Source: Amaurobius ferox (lineage: Eukaryota; Arthropoda; Arachnida; Araneae; Amaurobiidae). From it: DNA of 64,000 bases. This document shows, piece after piece, positions 1-10,068 of the stretch; the first letter of the stretch is position 1, and every line of letters starts with the position of its first letter. Position numbers and translations under genes: made by a program. The stretch covers positions 54,622,020-54,686,019 of the forward strand of contig OX578153.1 of the NCBI GenBank assembly GCA_951213105.1, given 5' to 3'. The notes beneath the pieces were generated by a model that saw only the letters and a program-made list of their open reading frames with translations, had not been told where the DNA came from and did no database searches.

Positions 1-644
1 ACTTATTTAACATTGGCATTTTTGTCAGATATATCTTTGACAAGCCTTATAGGATTCAGGTAGGTCCCTTCACAGAATGACTGGAGGAAAACTCCTACCT
101 ACAATAAGAGAAAGTGCATTGTATGGTTCACTGATGACTCCAAGCTAGATAGTAGCACTGGTGCCTGAGTATGCTGTCCAGATGATGGTACAAAATTGTT
201 TTACCCACATCGTAGCTACGCTACTGTTTTTCAGGTTGAGGTCTTTGCTATTCTAATGTGTTGTAGAATTTGCTCTGACAGAAATTACAGGAGTAGCCAA
301 AACTATATCTGCTCTGATAGCCAGACTGCTCTTGTGGCTCTAGGGAAGTCTACTATAGCCTCTTTCCTTGTTTGGGAGTACTGTACTGCACTTTCTAATA
401 TTGCCAGCAAAAATCAAGTCACACTTTACTGAGTGCCTGGGCATTCAGGCATTCTAGGTAATGAATTGACTGATGAGTTGGCTAGAAAAGGTTCGAGCAC
501 ACCCTTTGTTGGTCCAGAGCCAACTTTGGGTGTTTCTAATGAACTGATCAGAAGAACTGTTTATGACATCATCTTTAGAAAGCAACAGTGCAAGAACTGA
601 TGCAACATCAAGGGCCAAAGGCAGGCAAAAGAACTGAACTGTAA
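1..644 (+). pseudogene. Non-LTR retrotransposon (Jockey/R1-like) RNase H region, 5' part
   Basis: Remnant of the C-terminal half of a LINE ORF2. Around 103-150 the frame reads a ribonuclease H start with a WFTDDSK-like motif (the usual form is YTDGSK). At 230-440 it reads EVFAILMC, then CSDSQTALVAL, then VPGHSGILGNELTDELARK: the Glu, Asp and His-box motifs of LINE RNase H in the right order. In-frame stops (for example TGA at about 430 in place of Trp before VPGH) and a stop near 598 show that it is dead. The 5' part, including the reverse transcriptase, lies outside the window. The same ORF resumes at 1437 once the SINE cluster at 645-1436 is removed. The clade assignment rests on motif resemblance only. 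Confidence 0.85.
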
Positions 645-658
645 GTGCCCTAGTGTGT

Positions 659-887
659 TGTTGTTGTTGAGACCCAGACCGTCCGACCTACCAGAAAGGT
701 GTAAGGTAACCGTTTGGATGGCCAGGAAGTGCCATCCAATTTAGACCAGAACCCAGTAGGGGAGGCATCCACAGGGACCATACTCTCCTTCCCCTACCAC
801 CAACCTCTCGGAAGGACTTATGGGCCCATATGTTTAATGTGATCGTACTCTGCATGAACACGGCGGCAGTTGTGGCAGCATGCAAAT
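659..887 (-). mobile_element. SINE insertion 1 of 5 (5'-truncated)
   Basis: About 229 bp, read on the minus strand, flanked by the 14-bp duplication GTGCCCTAGTGTGT at 645-658 and 888-901. The body is homologous to 1135-1400 and to 38810-39028. It ends in the tail GGTAGGTCGGACGGTCTGGG followed by TCTCAACAACAACA. It begins at ATTTGCATGCTGCCACAACT, which matches the interior of the 5S-headed SINE at 38800, so it is a truncated copy of that subfamily. Confidence 0.85.
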
Positions 888-901
888 GTGCCCTAGTGTG
901 T

Positions 902-959
902 TGAAGGCCTAGACCACACAGCTAACCCTAAGGCTTGCAGCAATCAAGCGTGTGGCTGG
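902..959 (-). mobile_element. SINE insertion 2 of 5 (58-bp tail only)
   Basis: Only the last 58 bp of a SINE (minus strand), ending GGTTAGCTGTGTGGTCTAGG CCTTCA. It lies between 14-bp duplications at 888-901 and 960-973. The tail subtype is the one seen at 43501-43553 and 49737-49818. Confidence 0.75.
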
Positions 960-973
960 GTGCCCTAGTGTGT

Positions 974-1033
974 CGAAAGCCCGGCCCACCCGACTCATCC
1001 GAGGACATAGAGTAACGGGATGGATGGCTGGGG
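974..1033 (-). mobile_element. SINE insertion 3 of 5 (60-bp tail only)
   Basis: 60 bp on the minus strand, with CCGTTACTCTATGTCCTCGG then a GGGCTTTCG end. It is flanked by the same 14-bp repeat at 960-973 and 1034-1047. This is a third tail subtype, closely related to insertion 4. Confidence 0.75.
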
Positions 1034-1047
1034 GTGCCCTAGTGTGT

Positions 1048-1120
1048 CGAAAGCCCAGGCCACCCAACTGTTCCGAGGACATAGAGTAACAGTATGGATG
1101 GCCGGGGAGTGTGTGTGTGT
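1048..1120 (-). mobile_element. SINE insertion 4 of 5 (73-bp tail only)
   Basis: 73 bp on the minus strand, a sister of insertion 3 (CTGTTACTCTATGTCCTCGG core, GGGCTTTCG end) plus a short GT run at its 5' end. It is flanked by the 14-bp repeat at 1034-1047 and 1121-1134. Confidence 0.75.
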
Positions 1121-1134
1121 GTGCCCTAGTGTGT

Positions 1135-1422
1135 TGTTGTTGAAACCCAGACCGTCCGACCTACCAGAAAGGTGTAAGGTAACTGTTTGGAGGGTCGGGA
1201 AGTGCCACCCAATTTAGACCGGAACCCAGTGGGGGAGGCATCCACAGGGACCGTACCCTCCTTCCCCTACCACCAACCTCTCGGAAGGACTTTCGGACCC
1301 ACATGTTTAACGTGATCGTACTCCGCATGAACACGGCGGCAGTTTTGGCAGTGGCTGGAATCGAACCCGGGCCTACCGAGTGCAACTCCAGCGCGCTAAC
1401 CAATGGGCTACTGCGCCCCTAT
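1135..1422 (-). mobile_element. SINE insertion 5 of 5, full length with tRNA-like head
   Basis: Complete tRNA-derived SINE on the minus strand. The head (about 1422 down to 1345) contains a box A-like TAGCCCATTGG and a box B-like GGTTCGATTCC, the internal RNA polymerase III promoter elements. It is followed by a body of about 200 bp shared with 38810-39028 and the tail GGTAGGTCGGACGGTCTGGG plus CAACAACAACA. The 14-bp flanking repeats are at 1121-1134 and 1423-1436. Confidence 0.88.
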
Positions 1423-1436
1423 GTGCCCTAGTGTGT

Positions 1437-1735
1437 GTCATAGGGAGCTATTCAAGCTCAATAAAACTGGCATTAGAAGGGCTGTTGGGCTCTTTATTGG
1501 GCACTGCGCCTTTAAGGACACCTAAGCATTATGGGTGCCACTAAGGACCCGATCTGTAGAGGCTGTAAGTACAGCAAAGAAACTGCCACACACATACTCT
1601 GTGAGTGTGAAGTGTTTTCTGACCATAGGTTCGAGCATTTGGGTTGAAATGTGATCGAGCCCTGGGAATTTCAGGATATTCCTGTCAAGTTCCTGCTGAT
1701 CTTTGCTTCGGCTACTGGTCTCTTCTCTTAGGGAC
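1437..1735 (+). pseudogene. Non-LTR retrotransposon ORF2 C-terminus with zinc finger, 3' part
   Basis: Continuation of the LINE interrupted at 645. If only one copy of the 14-bp repeat is kept, the frame runs on through ELFKLNKTGIRRAVGLFIGH, the segment that follows RNase H in Jockey/R1 elements. It then reads, after a frame change near 1530, PICRGCKYSKETATHILCEC, the Cys-Cys-His-Cys finger typical of the LINE C-terminus (C-x2-C-x8-H-x3-C). A stop near 1530 and the frame change show decay. The 3' UTR probably runs into the AT-rich sequence after 1735, where I cannot place its end. Confidence 0.85.
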
Positions 1736-1971
1736 TATTTCATCTTTTGGGAAAAGTGCAATACACCTCTGGTCGCTGTGCTGTGCTCTCTTTGAGCTAC
1801 CCACCTCTAAGTCATAAGTCATATTTAACATAGAGGAATAGAATTAAAAAAATATATATCACCCATATATGGGAAAACTCCAAACGGCCGAAATAAAGTT
1901 TCGTGAAGGAAGTTGATGTCATTCATCATCAGCTCAAGTGCAACCTTCTTTAGCTCTATTGGACATGACAT

Positions 1972-2396
1972 GGTCACATGATCATATAAAGGGTGTAATT
2001 ATTATTTTAATTTTTATTGAAAAAACTACTGAATATATTTTGTTGAAATTTCTTTTGTATATTTTATGGGATAATTTGAATATTTCCTAAAACTTTCGAA
2101 ACAATTGGTAAATTTTAAATTTGCTTGAAAAATGTTTGAAAGATTAAGTCCCATTGGGTTCAATCTGTTTCATTTTTTCAACCCGGGTTCAATCCAAAAC
2201 TAATTGGGTGATATTATTCATTTATATTCCCATAGGTCCCATAGGTCCCACAGACGATCTGAACAACATACTAAAATTTCATTTTGATAAAGTCATTTTT
2301 ACAGCAGTTATTATGCTAACGGATAGATAGACAGACAGACAGATAGAATGAACAAAGTCATAAACACTTTTCAACTACGTTGTAAAGTGTTAAAAA
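1972..2396 (+). mobile_element. Family 3 element, copy A
   Basis: Non-coding repeat also present at 3545-3968 (+), 4188-4570 (-), 53867-54372 (-) and 61762-61925 (-). Shared blocks in order: GGGATAATTTGAATATTTCC, an AATTGGG-TGATATTATTCA block, CATACTAAAATTTCATTTTG, a GACA/GATA microsatellite, and a 3' stem-loop that begins AACACTTTTCAAC and ends GTTGTAAAGTGTT. The microsatellite sits just before the terminal hairpin, as in Families 1 and 2. No coding potential. Confidence 0.75.
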
Positions 2397-2968
2397 TGGA
2401 CGATTCTGAAATATTTAAAAAAATTGAAAATAGAATAAAAATGAAAAATCGTGATAAATCAAAGAATTCTTAACCTAGAATAACAAAATTAGAATCAAAT
2501 CAAAGGGAATAACAAGAAAGATCAATCATGTATAAAGCATTGATTGTGAAACACTTTTCAACTTCAATGCAATTTTATATAAACATCTCAAAAAGCGATA
2601 CATTCATCGGTAATATTTTTAAAATTATCACAATACTACATTAATTTATTATATTTGAAAACTTAAAACTTTATCCCAAAAATGAACTTCATTCAAATGA
2701 AGGTATTGAAATGTAAATTGCCTGGTTTAAACATCTCTAAAATGTGATACATTCCTGTGTAAATTTTTTAAAATTATCATAATACTACAATAATTTATTA
2801 TATTTGAAAATGTCATCGAAAACAAATGAACTTTATTCAAATGACGTCATCGAAAACAAATGAACTTTATTCAAATGACATCATCGAAATATAAATCATC
2901 TCTATATAAAAGCAGCATTTCATTCATAAACATTTTTCTAATCCTTTCATTCATCACAATACTATAAT

Positions 2969-3194
2969 AATTTATTTTATTTAAAAACTTAAAACCATGG
3001 AGTTACAGGTAATTTAACTGTATGCTTAAAACTTCGTCGAAAACATCATCTGGTTGGTTCTCTGTGAAAGCCCCAGGCCGTCCGGCTCGGGGCTTTCACA
3101 GAGAACCAACCAGATGATGTTTTCGACGAAGTTTTAAGCATACAATTAAATTACCTGTAACTCCATGGTTTTAAGTTTTTAAATAAAATAAATT
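2969..3194. repeat. Near-perfect hairpin, 106-bp stem
   Basis: Positions 2969-3074 pair with 3089-3194 (each pair sums to 6163), with one mismatch seen in the AATTTAACTGTATGC segment. The loop is 14 nt, AGGCCGTCCGGCTC. The stem reads through AACTTCGTCGAAAACATCATC and CTGTGAAAGCCCC. No ORF of note. Confidence 0.88.
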
Positions 3195-3544
3195 GTGTAA
3201 AATCAATGAATGTTTCATTCATATCAGCTATATTGCAGATTCCATGAGCTAAATAATTTTGCGTTAAAGAAATTCAGCAATTCTTATAAAACTCATTCTA
3301 CGTTTTTTGGTGTTTATATTTTCCATAAGTGAAAATTAGGCTTTGTTGTAGAAATAATCAAAATTTGATAATAAATCATTTAAACTAAAATATATTGTAA
3401 TTGCATTGTTTCAGTATGTAGATGCACAGAATTTAAGCAAAAATAAAGCAGTTGTAGGATGGATACAACACTAAATATGAATTAAAAAGAACTTTAAAAA
3501 TCACGATTTAATGCAAGAAGGATGCCATATTTTATTTTGAAATG

Positions 3545-3968
3545 GGTCACGTGATCTCTTCATAAAATAAGTGTAATTATTATTTAAATTTTTATTTAAA
3601 ATACTACTGAATAAATTATGCTGAAAATTTTTTTATATATATATTATGGGATAATTTGAATATTTCCTAAAATTTTCGAAGCAATTTGTGAATTTTAAAT
3701 TTACTTAAAAAATATTTGAAAAATTAGGTCCCATAGGGCTCAATGCATTTCATTTTTTCAACCTGGGTTCAATCCGAAATTAATTGGGGGATATTATTCA
3801 TTTATATTCCCATAGATCCCACAAACTGTCTGAACAACATACTAAAATTTCATTTTGATAAAATCATTTTTACTGCAGTTATTGTGCTAATGGACAGACT
3901 GACAGACAGACAGACAGACAGAATGAACAAAGTCATAAGCACTTTTAAACTATGTTGTAAAGTGTTAA
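3545..3968 (+). mobile_element. Family 3 element, copy B
   Basis: Second direct copy of Family 3. It opens with GGTCACGTGATC and has (GACA)n at 3895-3921 and the terminal stem-loop at 3939-3968. Copy A opens with a similar GGTCACATGATC. Confidence 0.75.
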
Positions 3969-4187
3969 TAAAAGGGGAATAAATGGAACCACAAATTAGC
4001 CAATTTAAATAAATTTAAATTGCTGAAACCTAAAAAGAATGAACTTTCGCCATTTGGAACACAATAACTATAGAATAGAATGCATTTGGAACAGAAGAAT
4101 ATCAAAAACTTAAACAAATGGAAAATGGATATCTAAATTTAAAAAAGAGAATAGCTATGTAAATAAGTTCCCTGAACCAGTTTTTAA

Positions 4188-4570
4188 CACTTTACAACAT
4201 AGTTGAAAAGTGTTTATGACTTTGTTCATTCTGTCTGTCTGTCTGTCTGTCCGTTAGCACGATAACTGCTGTAAAAATGACTTTATCAAAATGAAATTTT
4301 AGTATGTTTTTCAGACGGTCTGTGGGACCTATGGGAATATAAATGAATAATATCACCCAATTAGTTTTGAATTGAACCCGGGTTGAAAAAATGAAATACA
4401 TTGAAGCCTGTGGGACCTAATTTTTCAAATATTTTTTAAGCAAATTTAAAATTCATAAATTGCTTCGAAAATTTTAGGAAATATTCAAATTATCCCATAA
4501 AATATATAAAAAAAATTTCAGTAAAATATGTTAAGTAGTTTTTTAAATAAAAATTATTTAATATAGGGAG
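4188..4570 (-). mobile_element. Family 3 element, copy C (inverted)
   Basis: Reverse-oriented Family 3 copy. The terminal stem-loop is at about 4188-4216, (TGTC)n at 4232-4250, then the conserved body. The sequence from 4476 to about 4740 also matches 61835-62090, so the family may extend beyond the limit shown. Confidence 0.75.
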
Positions 4571-5206
4571 AAAAACAAATTCAATTAAATTCTGACTCTT
4601 ACTATATCCTCCAGAAAGAAGAAAGAGATATATTATATAATAAATATCTTTCCGAGAGTTGAATTTTTTATATGTAAGAGGGGTTTCACATTTTAAAATA
4701 AATATGGTAGATAACAATTTTTCAAATTTTTAAATAAAATAAATTATTATAATATTGTGATGAATGAAACGATTGGAAAAAAGTTTATGAATGAAATGCT
4801 GCTTTTATAGAGAGGCGATTTATATTTCGATGACGTCATTTGAATAAAGTTCATTTGTTTTCAATGAAGTTTTCAAATATAATAAATTATTGTAGTATTA
4901 TGATAATTTTAAGATATTACTGAGGAATGTTTCGCATTTTAGAGATGGCATTTAGACCAGGCAATTTATATTTCAATGCCGTCATTTGAATGAAGTTCAT
5001 TTTCTTCGATGATGTTTTCAAATCTAATAAATTAATGTAGTATTGTGATTATTATAAAAATACTACCGAGAAATGTATCGCATTTCAGAGATCTTTATAT
5101 AAAATTGCATTGAAGTTGGAAAGTGTTTCATAATCAATGCTTTATGCATGATTGATCTTTCTTGTTACTACTAAACAAACTTCCTGAAATTATTAAATAA
5201 CAAAAG

Positions 5207-5350
5207 CAACCCAACACAAAGGTTTATGAAAACATTTCCTGTATTTGTGAAGCATGCAGCTACCTAATACTAATTCACTAAAAACTAAGAAAAATATAGT
5301 TGTCGGTAACCATTTTATCTCAGAAGTAAAATTACCAACAACTGGACCCT
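5207..5350 (+). mobile_element. Family 5 fragment
   Basis: Matches 27286-27412: GAAGCATGCAG, then AGTTGTCGGTA, then TTACCAACAACTGGACCC. Only the right part is present. It includes the short inverted pair TTGTCGGTAA / TTACCAACAA. Confidence 0.6.
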
Positions 5351-6260
5351 TTTCATGCAAACCATCACATATCTGTTATTTCCTGGGTATTCTTCATTAA
5401 TACTGGATTCTTGTGCATTAAGTAGCATATCAAGTGATTTGGGGGATACCAGATTTTAAAATATAATTAGTTCATCAAATCTGGTATTCTTGAAAAAGTG
5501 GGGATAGTATCAAAAATGGTAAAAAGATTGCTTTGCATATTTTCCCTTTAAAGCACAGTGTACCAAACAAACTCAAAATGTAACATTACTTGATATAACT
5601 AATATTTGTAGGTAAATTTATATTTTAATTGTAATAAGTCATTTGAAAACTCAGCACTTTGAAATGAATACAGTGTCTAGTAATATTTTTTATTCATCAT
5701 TTCAGGGAATAGAACTAAACCTTGAGTTCTAAGTGATGTTGGTAAATCTCACTCTTTTTTAGCATGCCGGCTAATGTCCGGAATATGATACTTTTCTCTG
5801 CAAGTTTATTTTGGTATTAAATTATTACTGAAATTTTGTAGATATGCACATGTTATAAAAAAAAATTAGATTATTTACAGAAAATCAACCAAATCATCCA
5901 CTAAATCTACATTTTTATTACAAAAAGAATTCCTGGAATGGTTTTCAGTTGCCACCAGACACCACACGTTTTCCATGCCATGATTATATCACTGTTGGAC
6001 TTCTAAGACCAGTGATTTCCTCATCTTTTTCATTTTAATTTGTTGCTAAACAAACTGATATAATGTTTTTCCTGGTAAAATTAATAATAAAACTTAACAT
6101 CTTTATATAAATTGTATTCTGTTGGATGTAATGGTCTTGTTAATCTGAAAGCAGACCCTCTTTATTTATTTATCAAAACCTTAATTCTCAGTTATGATGT
6201 ATATATTAGAAAAATAATTGTATTTCACTTCCTGTTCCTGTTGCAAACCTGCCAACATTG
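5351..6260. other. AT-rich sequence, nothing recognised
   Basis: No ORF with recognisable similarity, no clear repeat structure and no convincing upstream exon of the hydroxylase gene. Confidence 0.5.
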
Positions 6261-6560
6261 GAGAATAAAAATCCAGTAGATAGCGTGGTGAGCCAAAGAT
6301 AAAATACCAAAGAAGAAAGTGAATGTCTAACAAAGGATCTGAAGCACTTGTTCAAAGAATAATACTACAAACATAAGTGTCTTTAAAGATTAATTAACTG
6401 AGTTCAGAAGATACATGAGTTGTACAAACCAGCTGTAAAAATAAAGCTGTAAGTAGGACAAATGAGTTTAGAACTATGGTAGCTAGTTCTAAACTCATGA
6501 AACTATGAAAGTAATGTATTAGTATAGTAAAGGGACCATGCATGACAAGATGAGATTGAA
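6261..6560. repeat. Dispersed repeat shared with 17455-17690
   Basis: Shares ACAAACATAAGTGTC, TACATGAGTTGT, CAGCTGTAAAAATA and AAAATACCAAA in the same order as the interior of the foldback element at 17205-18236. It is therefore probably a piece of the same family without its inverted ends. Confidence 0.6.
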
Positions 6561-6724
6561 GATCGTGGCCTTAGTGGCAAAATTTGGAAGTTAACACGTC
6601 TATCTCGGAAACTATGAGAGATGCAGAAAATATGTCAATTAGAAAGATGTAAAGCATCAGTTACCAAAGTAATAGAAAACATTATTTCATTTAATACACA
6701 AGTGCTATTTACATAACATATAGT

Positions 6725-6816
6725 TTAACATAAAGTATGTTCAATATGCCCACCATCTGCCACGATACATGTTTGTATGCAGGAAAGAACTTGCTGTTGC
6801 ACATTCTGCAGCATTA
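6725..6816 (-). pseudogene. Possible DNA-transposase C-terminal remnant
   Basis: A 29-codon minus-strand reading ends IVADGGHIEHTLC and a stop. This resembles the C-termini of arthropod DDE transposases of the type that end ...ANGGHFEHLL. The surrounding 6570-7250 has no longer open frame and looks like decayed transposon sequence. The resemblance is short, so the call is weak. Confidence 0.35.
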
Positions 6817-7401
6817 TGGGTGAACCTAGAACAGCAGGAAATCTTAAGGCATACTGTTATGTAATTTCCACAGCATTTCATCTGAATTTATTGTATAGCG
6901 GTACCATCTTGCAATAATCTTTATTCAAATAGCCTGTCATGATCTTTTTTTGACATAATGCTCATGAAAGTACATATATCTGATGATAGGTGATCGTTTG
7001 CAAATTTTATTTGCTGGAGCAGTTTATGTACCACAGCCATCATTTGCATACGATACTCAGAATAATGTTTAGAGCTTTATGTTTGCACCATTTGTGTCTG
7101 CAAAATGTCAATTTTTAGTAACTTGATGATGATCTACAACTTTCTAAAGGACCTTTTTTCTATAACTTTCTCTATTCCTGAAATTGAAGTGCTAACTTCT
7201 AAAATTTATCACTAGGGGCACAACCATCAGTCTCATCTGGTAGTGCATGATCATTTTTCTATACCGATACATCACTTTCATAACTCTATCTACGATAGTT
7301 CAAAATTTATTTGGCCTACTTACAACTTTATCATGCACCCGGTATAGTGCTAATTCTTATATATATATATATATTTATATACTTTTTTTTTACCTTAAAA
7401 G

Positions 7402-7516
7402 ATTCTCCAGATGCAAGGGAAGATTTGAGTCATCCAATACATGCTGATAATTGTGTTCTAACTCCTGGAGGAAAATGCTTAAAAGAGAAACCAGCATATA
7501 TATGGAGAGACTACAG
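7402..7516 (+). CDS. P3H: Prolyl 3-hydroxylase (leprecan family), internal exon with iron ligands
   Basis: Exon of an ER collagen prolyl 3-hydroxylase, a 2-oxoglutarate/Fe(II) dioxygenase that hydroxylates C-3 of proline in procollagen. The frame reads DLSHPIHADNC, then KEKPAYIWRDY. His-Ala-Asp is the HxD iron-binding pair, and the DLSHP-HADNC context is characteristic of the family. The donor CTACAG|GTATAT is at 7516/7517 and leaves phase 2. The acceptor is either AG at 7400-7401 (used here) or AG at 7409-7410. Upstream exons (N-terminal repeats and the start of the oxygenase domain) are not visible in the window. The paralogue (P3H1, 2 or 3) cannot be decided. Confidence 0.88.
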
Positions 7517-7638
7517 GTATATGTTTCTGCAGAAAGTTTTTTTTTTCTTTTGATCTAAAAGTAATTTTTACTCAAGCATTGATTTTTAAATGTAATGTTT
7601 TTAATGAATTGTAATTATTGATTGTGTTATCTTTCTAG

Positions 7639-7711
7639 TTCTATAGTATATTTAAATGAAGAGTTTGATGGTGGAGAATTTATATTTGCAACTAATCAGG
7701 ATAAAATACAG
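7639..7711 (+). CDS. P3H: Prolyl 3-hydroxylase, internal exon
   Basis: 73-bp exon between acceptor CTTTCTAG (ends 7638) and donor ACAG|GTAAAT (7711/7712). Its first base completes the serine codon begun in the previous exon. It reads SSIVYLNEEFDGGEFIFATN, the double-stranded beta-helix strand with the FDGG-F-F motif seen in leprecans. It ends in phase 0 after DKIQ. The intron before it is only 122 bp. The next intron (7712-16455) is about 8.7 kb and full of transposons. Confidence 0.9.
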
Positions 7712-8211
7712 GTAAATATTTTATGATTCTAGTCCATTATTGCATGAATTATAGTTAAATGTAAACTAAGAAGAGGCATTTTCTCTTCTGCTATGTGCTT
7801 CTATTTTTCCATGTTAACCAATAAAAAAATTAAGGTTATAGCTTGTATAGTTATAGAATTTTTTCTCTTTAAAAAACAAAAATAAATATAGATGCTAAAA
7901 AAAGAGGTATGCTCTTAAAATTAATTGGAGGTGTTTTTAATATTTTAATATAATGCACATATTTTTATAAAAAAATAATATTCTAAGTAGTTTATTAAAT
8001 TTTTGAAGGTTTAAATATTCATTTATTAAGCATATAGACTTGTCAAAAAATAGCAGGAAAATATTCCTAAAACAAAATAAGCTAGTGTGATATTATGTTC
8101 TTGTATTGGCAACACTAACTTTAGGTACTTGAAGAATGGCAACTCTACTATGTTTGTTGATGTTCCAAAATTACTAGCGTGTGATACTGTTTTGCCATTT
8201 TGTCATGCATC

Positions 8212-8290
8212 ATTCTAGTTGATTAAAGCTTTCTTTAAGTCTCACTCGTTTTCTAATGATCTTTTCTGTTACAATTTAATCAACTAGAAT
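8212..8290. repeat. 16-bp perfect inverted repeat
   Basis: ATTCTAGTTGATTAAA at 8212-8227 and its exact reverse complement at 8275-8290, separated by 47 bp. It lies just upstream of the gag-like region, so it may belong to the retrotransposon leader. Confidence 0.6.
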
Positions 8291-8310
8291 TCTTGGATCT
8301 AAATTCACTT

Positions 8311-9718
8311 AAGATGGAATGACTTCTCAAGCCAGAGAGATTCGAAGTGGATCCAACGTGCGTAGGAGCTGAAGCAAAATAGAAACATTGGAAACAGACA
8401 TTTTTGAATTTCCTGTGTGAAGTTCAGCATTTGACTGAAGAAAATAAGCTTCATCTCTTATGTAATTACGTTTCGGTGGGTGTTTATCAGCATATCAACA
8501 AGGCAGAAAACTACTGGCCATTACTGGCCTGGATTCTATTTATGTTACTAAACGAAACGAAATATTCGCCAGACACTGCATGGCTTCGAGAACCCAACAA
8601 TCGGTGGAGTCTGTGAGTGAATATCTACAGATACTTAAACAAATGAGTAAAGATTGTGATTTCAAATCTGTTGCAGCTGAACAATACAAAAATGAGTATA
8701 TTAGAGACGCATTCATCCAGGGTTTAAGGAGCACTTGAATTCGAGAACACCTGTTGGAGAACACTACAATTACGTTGGATAATGTATTCGACCAGGCTAG
8801 GGCATTAGAACTGGCAGAACATCACTCCGCTTCATATTCTGCAACTTCGAATTCGGTATCTGTGGCTGCTATGGAAGCAGAAAGACAAAAAATCCGAGGA
8901 GACTAACGCAACTTCAGTTATACCAGCCTGCACTGGGAGATGCTTTTTTTGTGGGAATGATCACCATGTTTGAAACGTCTGCCCGGCCAAGGATGCACTA
9001 TGTAGAGGGTGTGGAAAGAAAGGTCATTATCAGAGAGTTTGCAAGTCTAGACTGTTGCGCCCCCTAACAATTCTACGGCATCAGTTCATGTTTTGACATC
9101 AGCATCAATTGTGTCCAGTTGTCTCCAAAAGTCTGTTACTAAAGTGGATATAAATAGAATAGAGCTGAATGCTCTGATCGATACTGGCAGCTCACTCAGT
9201 TTTCTAAACCAATGTCTGGTAAAAAAGTGTTGAATACTAGTGAAGCCATACTTTGGTAGAATAACTATGGCTAACTCTTCCTTAAGCTTGGTCATTACTG
9301 GCTGTTTCATGATAATGATAAAATTACAAACTCATTCATATACAAACGTAGAGGTGTTAATCACGAAAAACCTCTGTGCAGATTTTCTGATCGGCCATGA
9401 CATACTAAAAAATCATTCTTCAGTTGAGATTAATTTTAACGGTGACAGACCACCTTTGAAAATCTGTTCATTGGCAGTGGTTTTCTAACTTAACCCCTGA
9501 CTATAGACCAGTGATCACGAAGTTAAGGTGTCAAACGGAAGAAGATAGACTATTTATAGCTATGGACGTAAACAGACTACTCGAAGAAGGTATAATCGAA
9601 CCCAGTAATTCACCTTGGCATTCATAAGCATTTGTCGTAAAAGGAGAGCAACACCACAAGCCCAGAATGGTTGTCGATTACTCACAGACAATTAATAGAT
9701 TTACAATGCTTGATGCTT
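8311..9718 (+). pseudogene. Ty3/gypsy-type LTR retrotransposon, gag to start of RT, broken
   Basis: Domains appear in canonical order. A gag-like region (8311-8905) shifts frame at about 8545. Two CCHC zinc knuckles lie at 8938-9050 (CFFCGNDHHV with a stop in the first, then CRGCGKKGHYQRVC). An aspartic protease around 9170-9490 has the catalytic ALIDTGSSLSFLN motif and DFLIGHDIL downstream. The start of reverse transcriptase (9495-9718) reads LLEEGIIEPSNSPWHS and KPRMVVDYSQTINRFTMLDA. Stops and frameshifts occur in every part. The frame is cut at 9718 by the hAT terminus, and I do not find the rest of RT, the RNase H or the integrase beyond it. This is a genomic relic in the hydroxylase intron. 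Confidence 0.85.
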
Positions 9719-10068
9719 CAGTGGCGTAGCCAGGATTCGGTTTCGGGGGGAAGGGGGGCACAGGCAGTTTTTGTCAAAAAGACTATAAATAATTCTCATT
9801 AAATCATTAATTATCTAATTACAAAATATCATTAAATATTATTAATTATACTAATTGATTTATCTATATAATTTTAAAATGGTAAATTATTGCATATAAG
9901 TATTATAATTAAAGCAATGAATTGATTTGAAGGTAACAATGAGACAATATTTTATAAGCATTTAATCGATGATTCGTAATTTATTTAAAGTCGAACTCAG
10001 AAATAATTTATACATGTTACAAATTGAGACACCTGTTACCTTTCAAAAATACATTAATTATTTCTTCA

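Larger units (their letters stand above)
645..1436. repeat. Six identical 14-bp target-site duplications bounding five nested SINEs
   Basis: GTGCCCTAGTGTGT occurs at 645-658, 888-901, 960-973, 1034-1047, 1121-1134 and 1423-1436. Removing everything between the first and last copy restores an open LINE frame (KCPSVCHREL), which shows that one copy is the original target and the others were made by insertions. Confidence 0.9.
2513..5166. repeat. 2.65-kb compound foldback with arms of about 450 bp
   Basis: The left arm, 2513-2995, is the imperfect reverse complement of 4722-5166. Shared landmarks are AAGATCAATCATG... on the left and CATGATTGATCTTTCTTGTT on the right, and the repeated block AAATGACGTCATCGAA. 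Between the arms are a small near-perfect hairpin (2969-3194) and two oppositely oriented Family 3 copies (3545-3968 and 4188-4570), so the whole segment is roughly mirror-symmetrical. Within the left arm a block of about 40 bp (GTCATCGAAAACAAATGAAC) is tandemly duplicated at 2812-2880. Confidence 0.75.

Noticed and set aside
196..432. A separate small gene of 78 codons
   Set aside because: It is part of the LINE RNase H frame, with stops on both sides.
1345..1422. tRNA gene on the minus strand
   Set aside because: Box A and box B are present, but the sequence runs directly into the SINE body and tail and is flanked by TSDs, so it is a SINE head and not a host tRNA gene.
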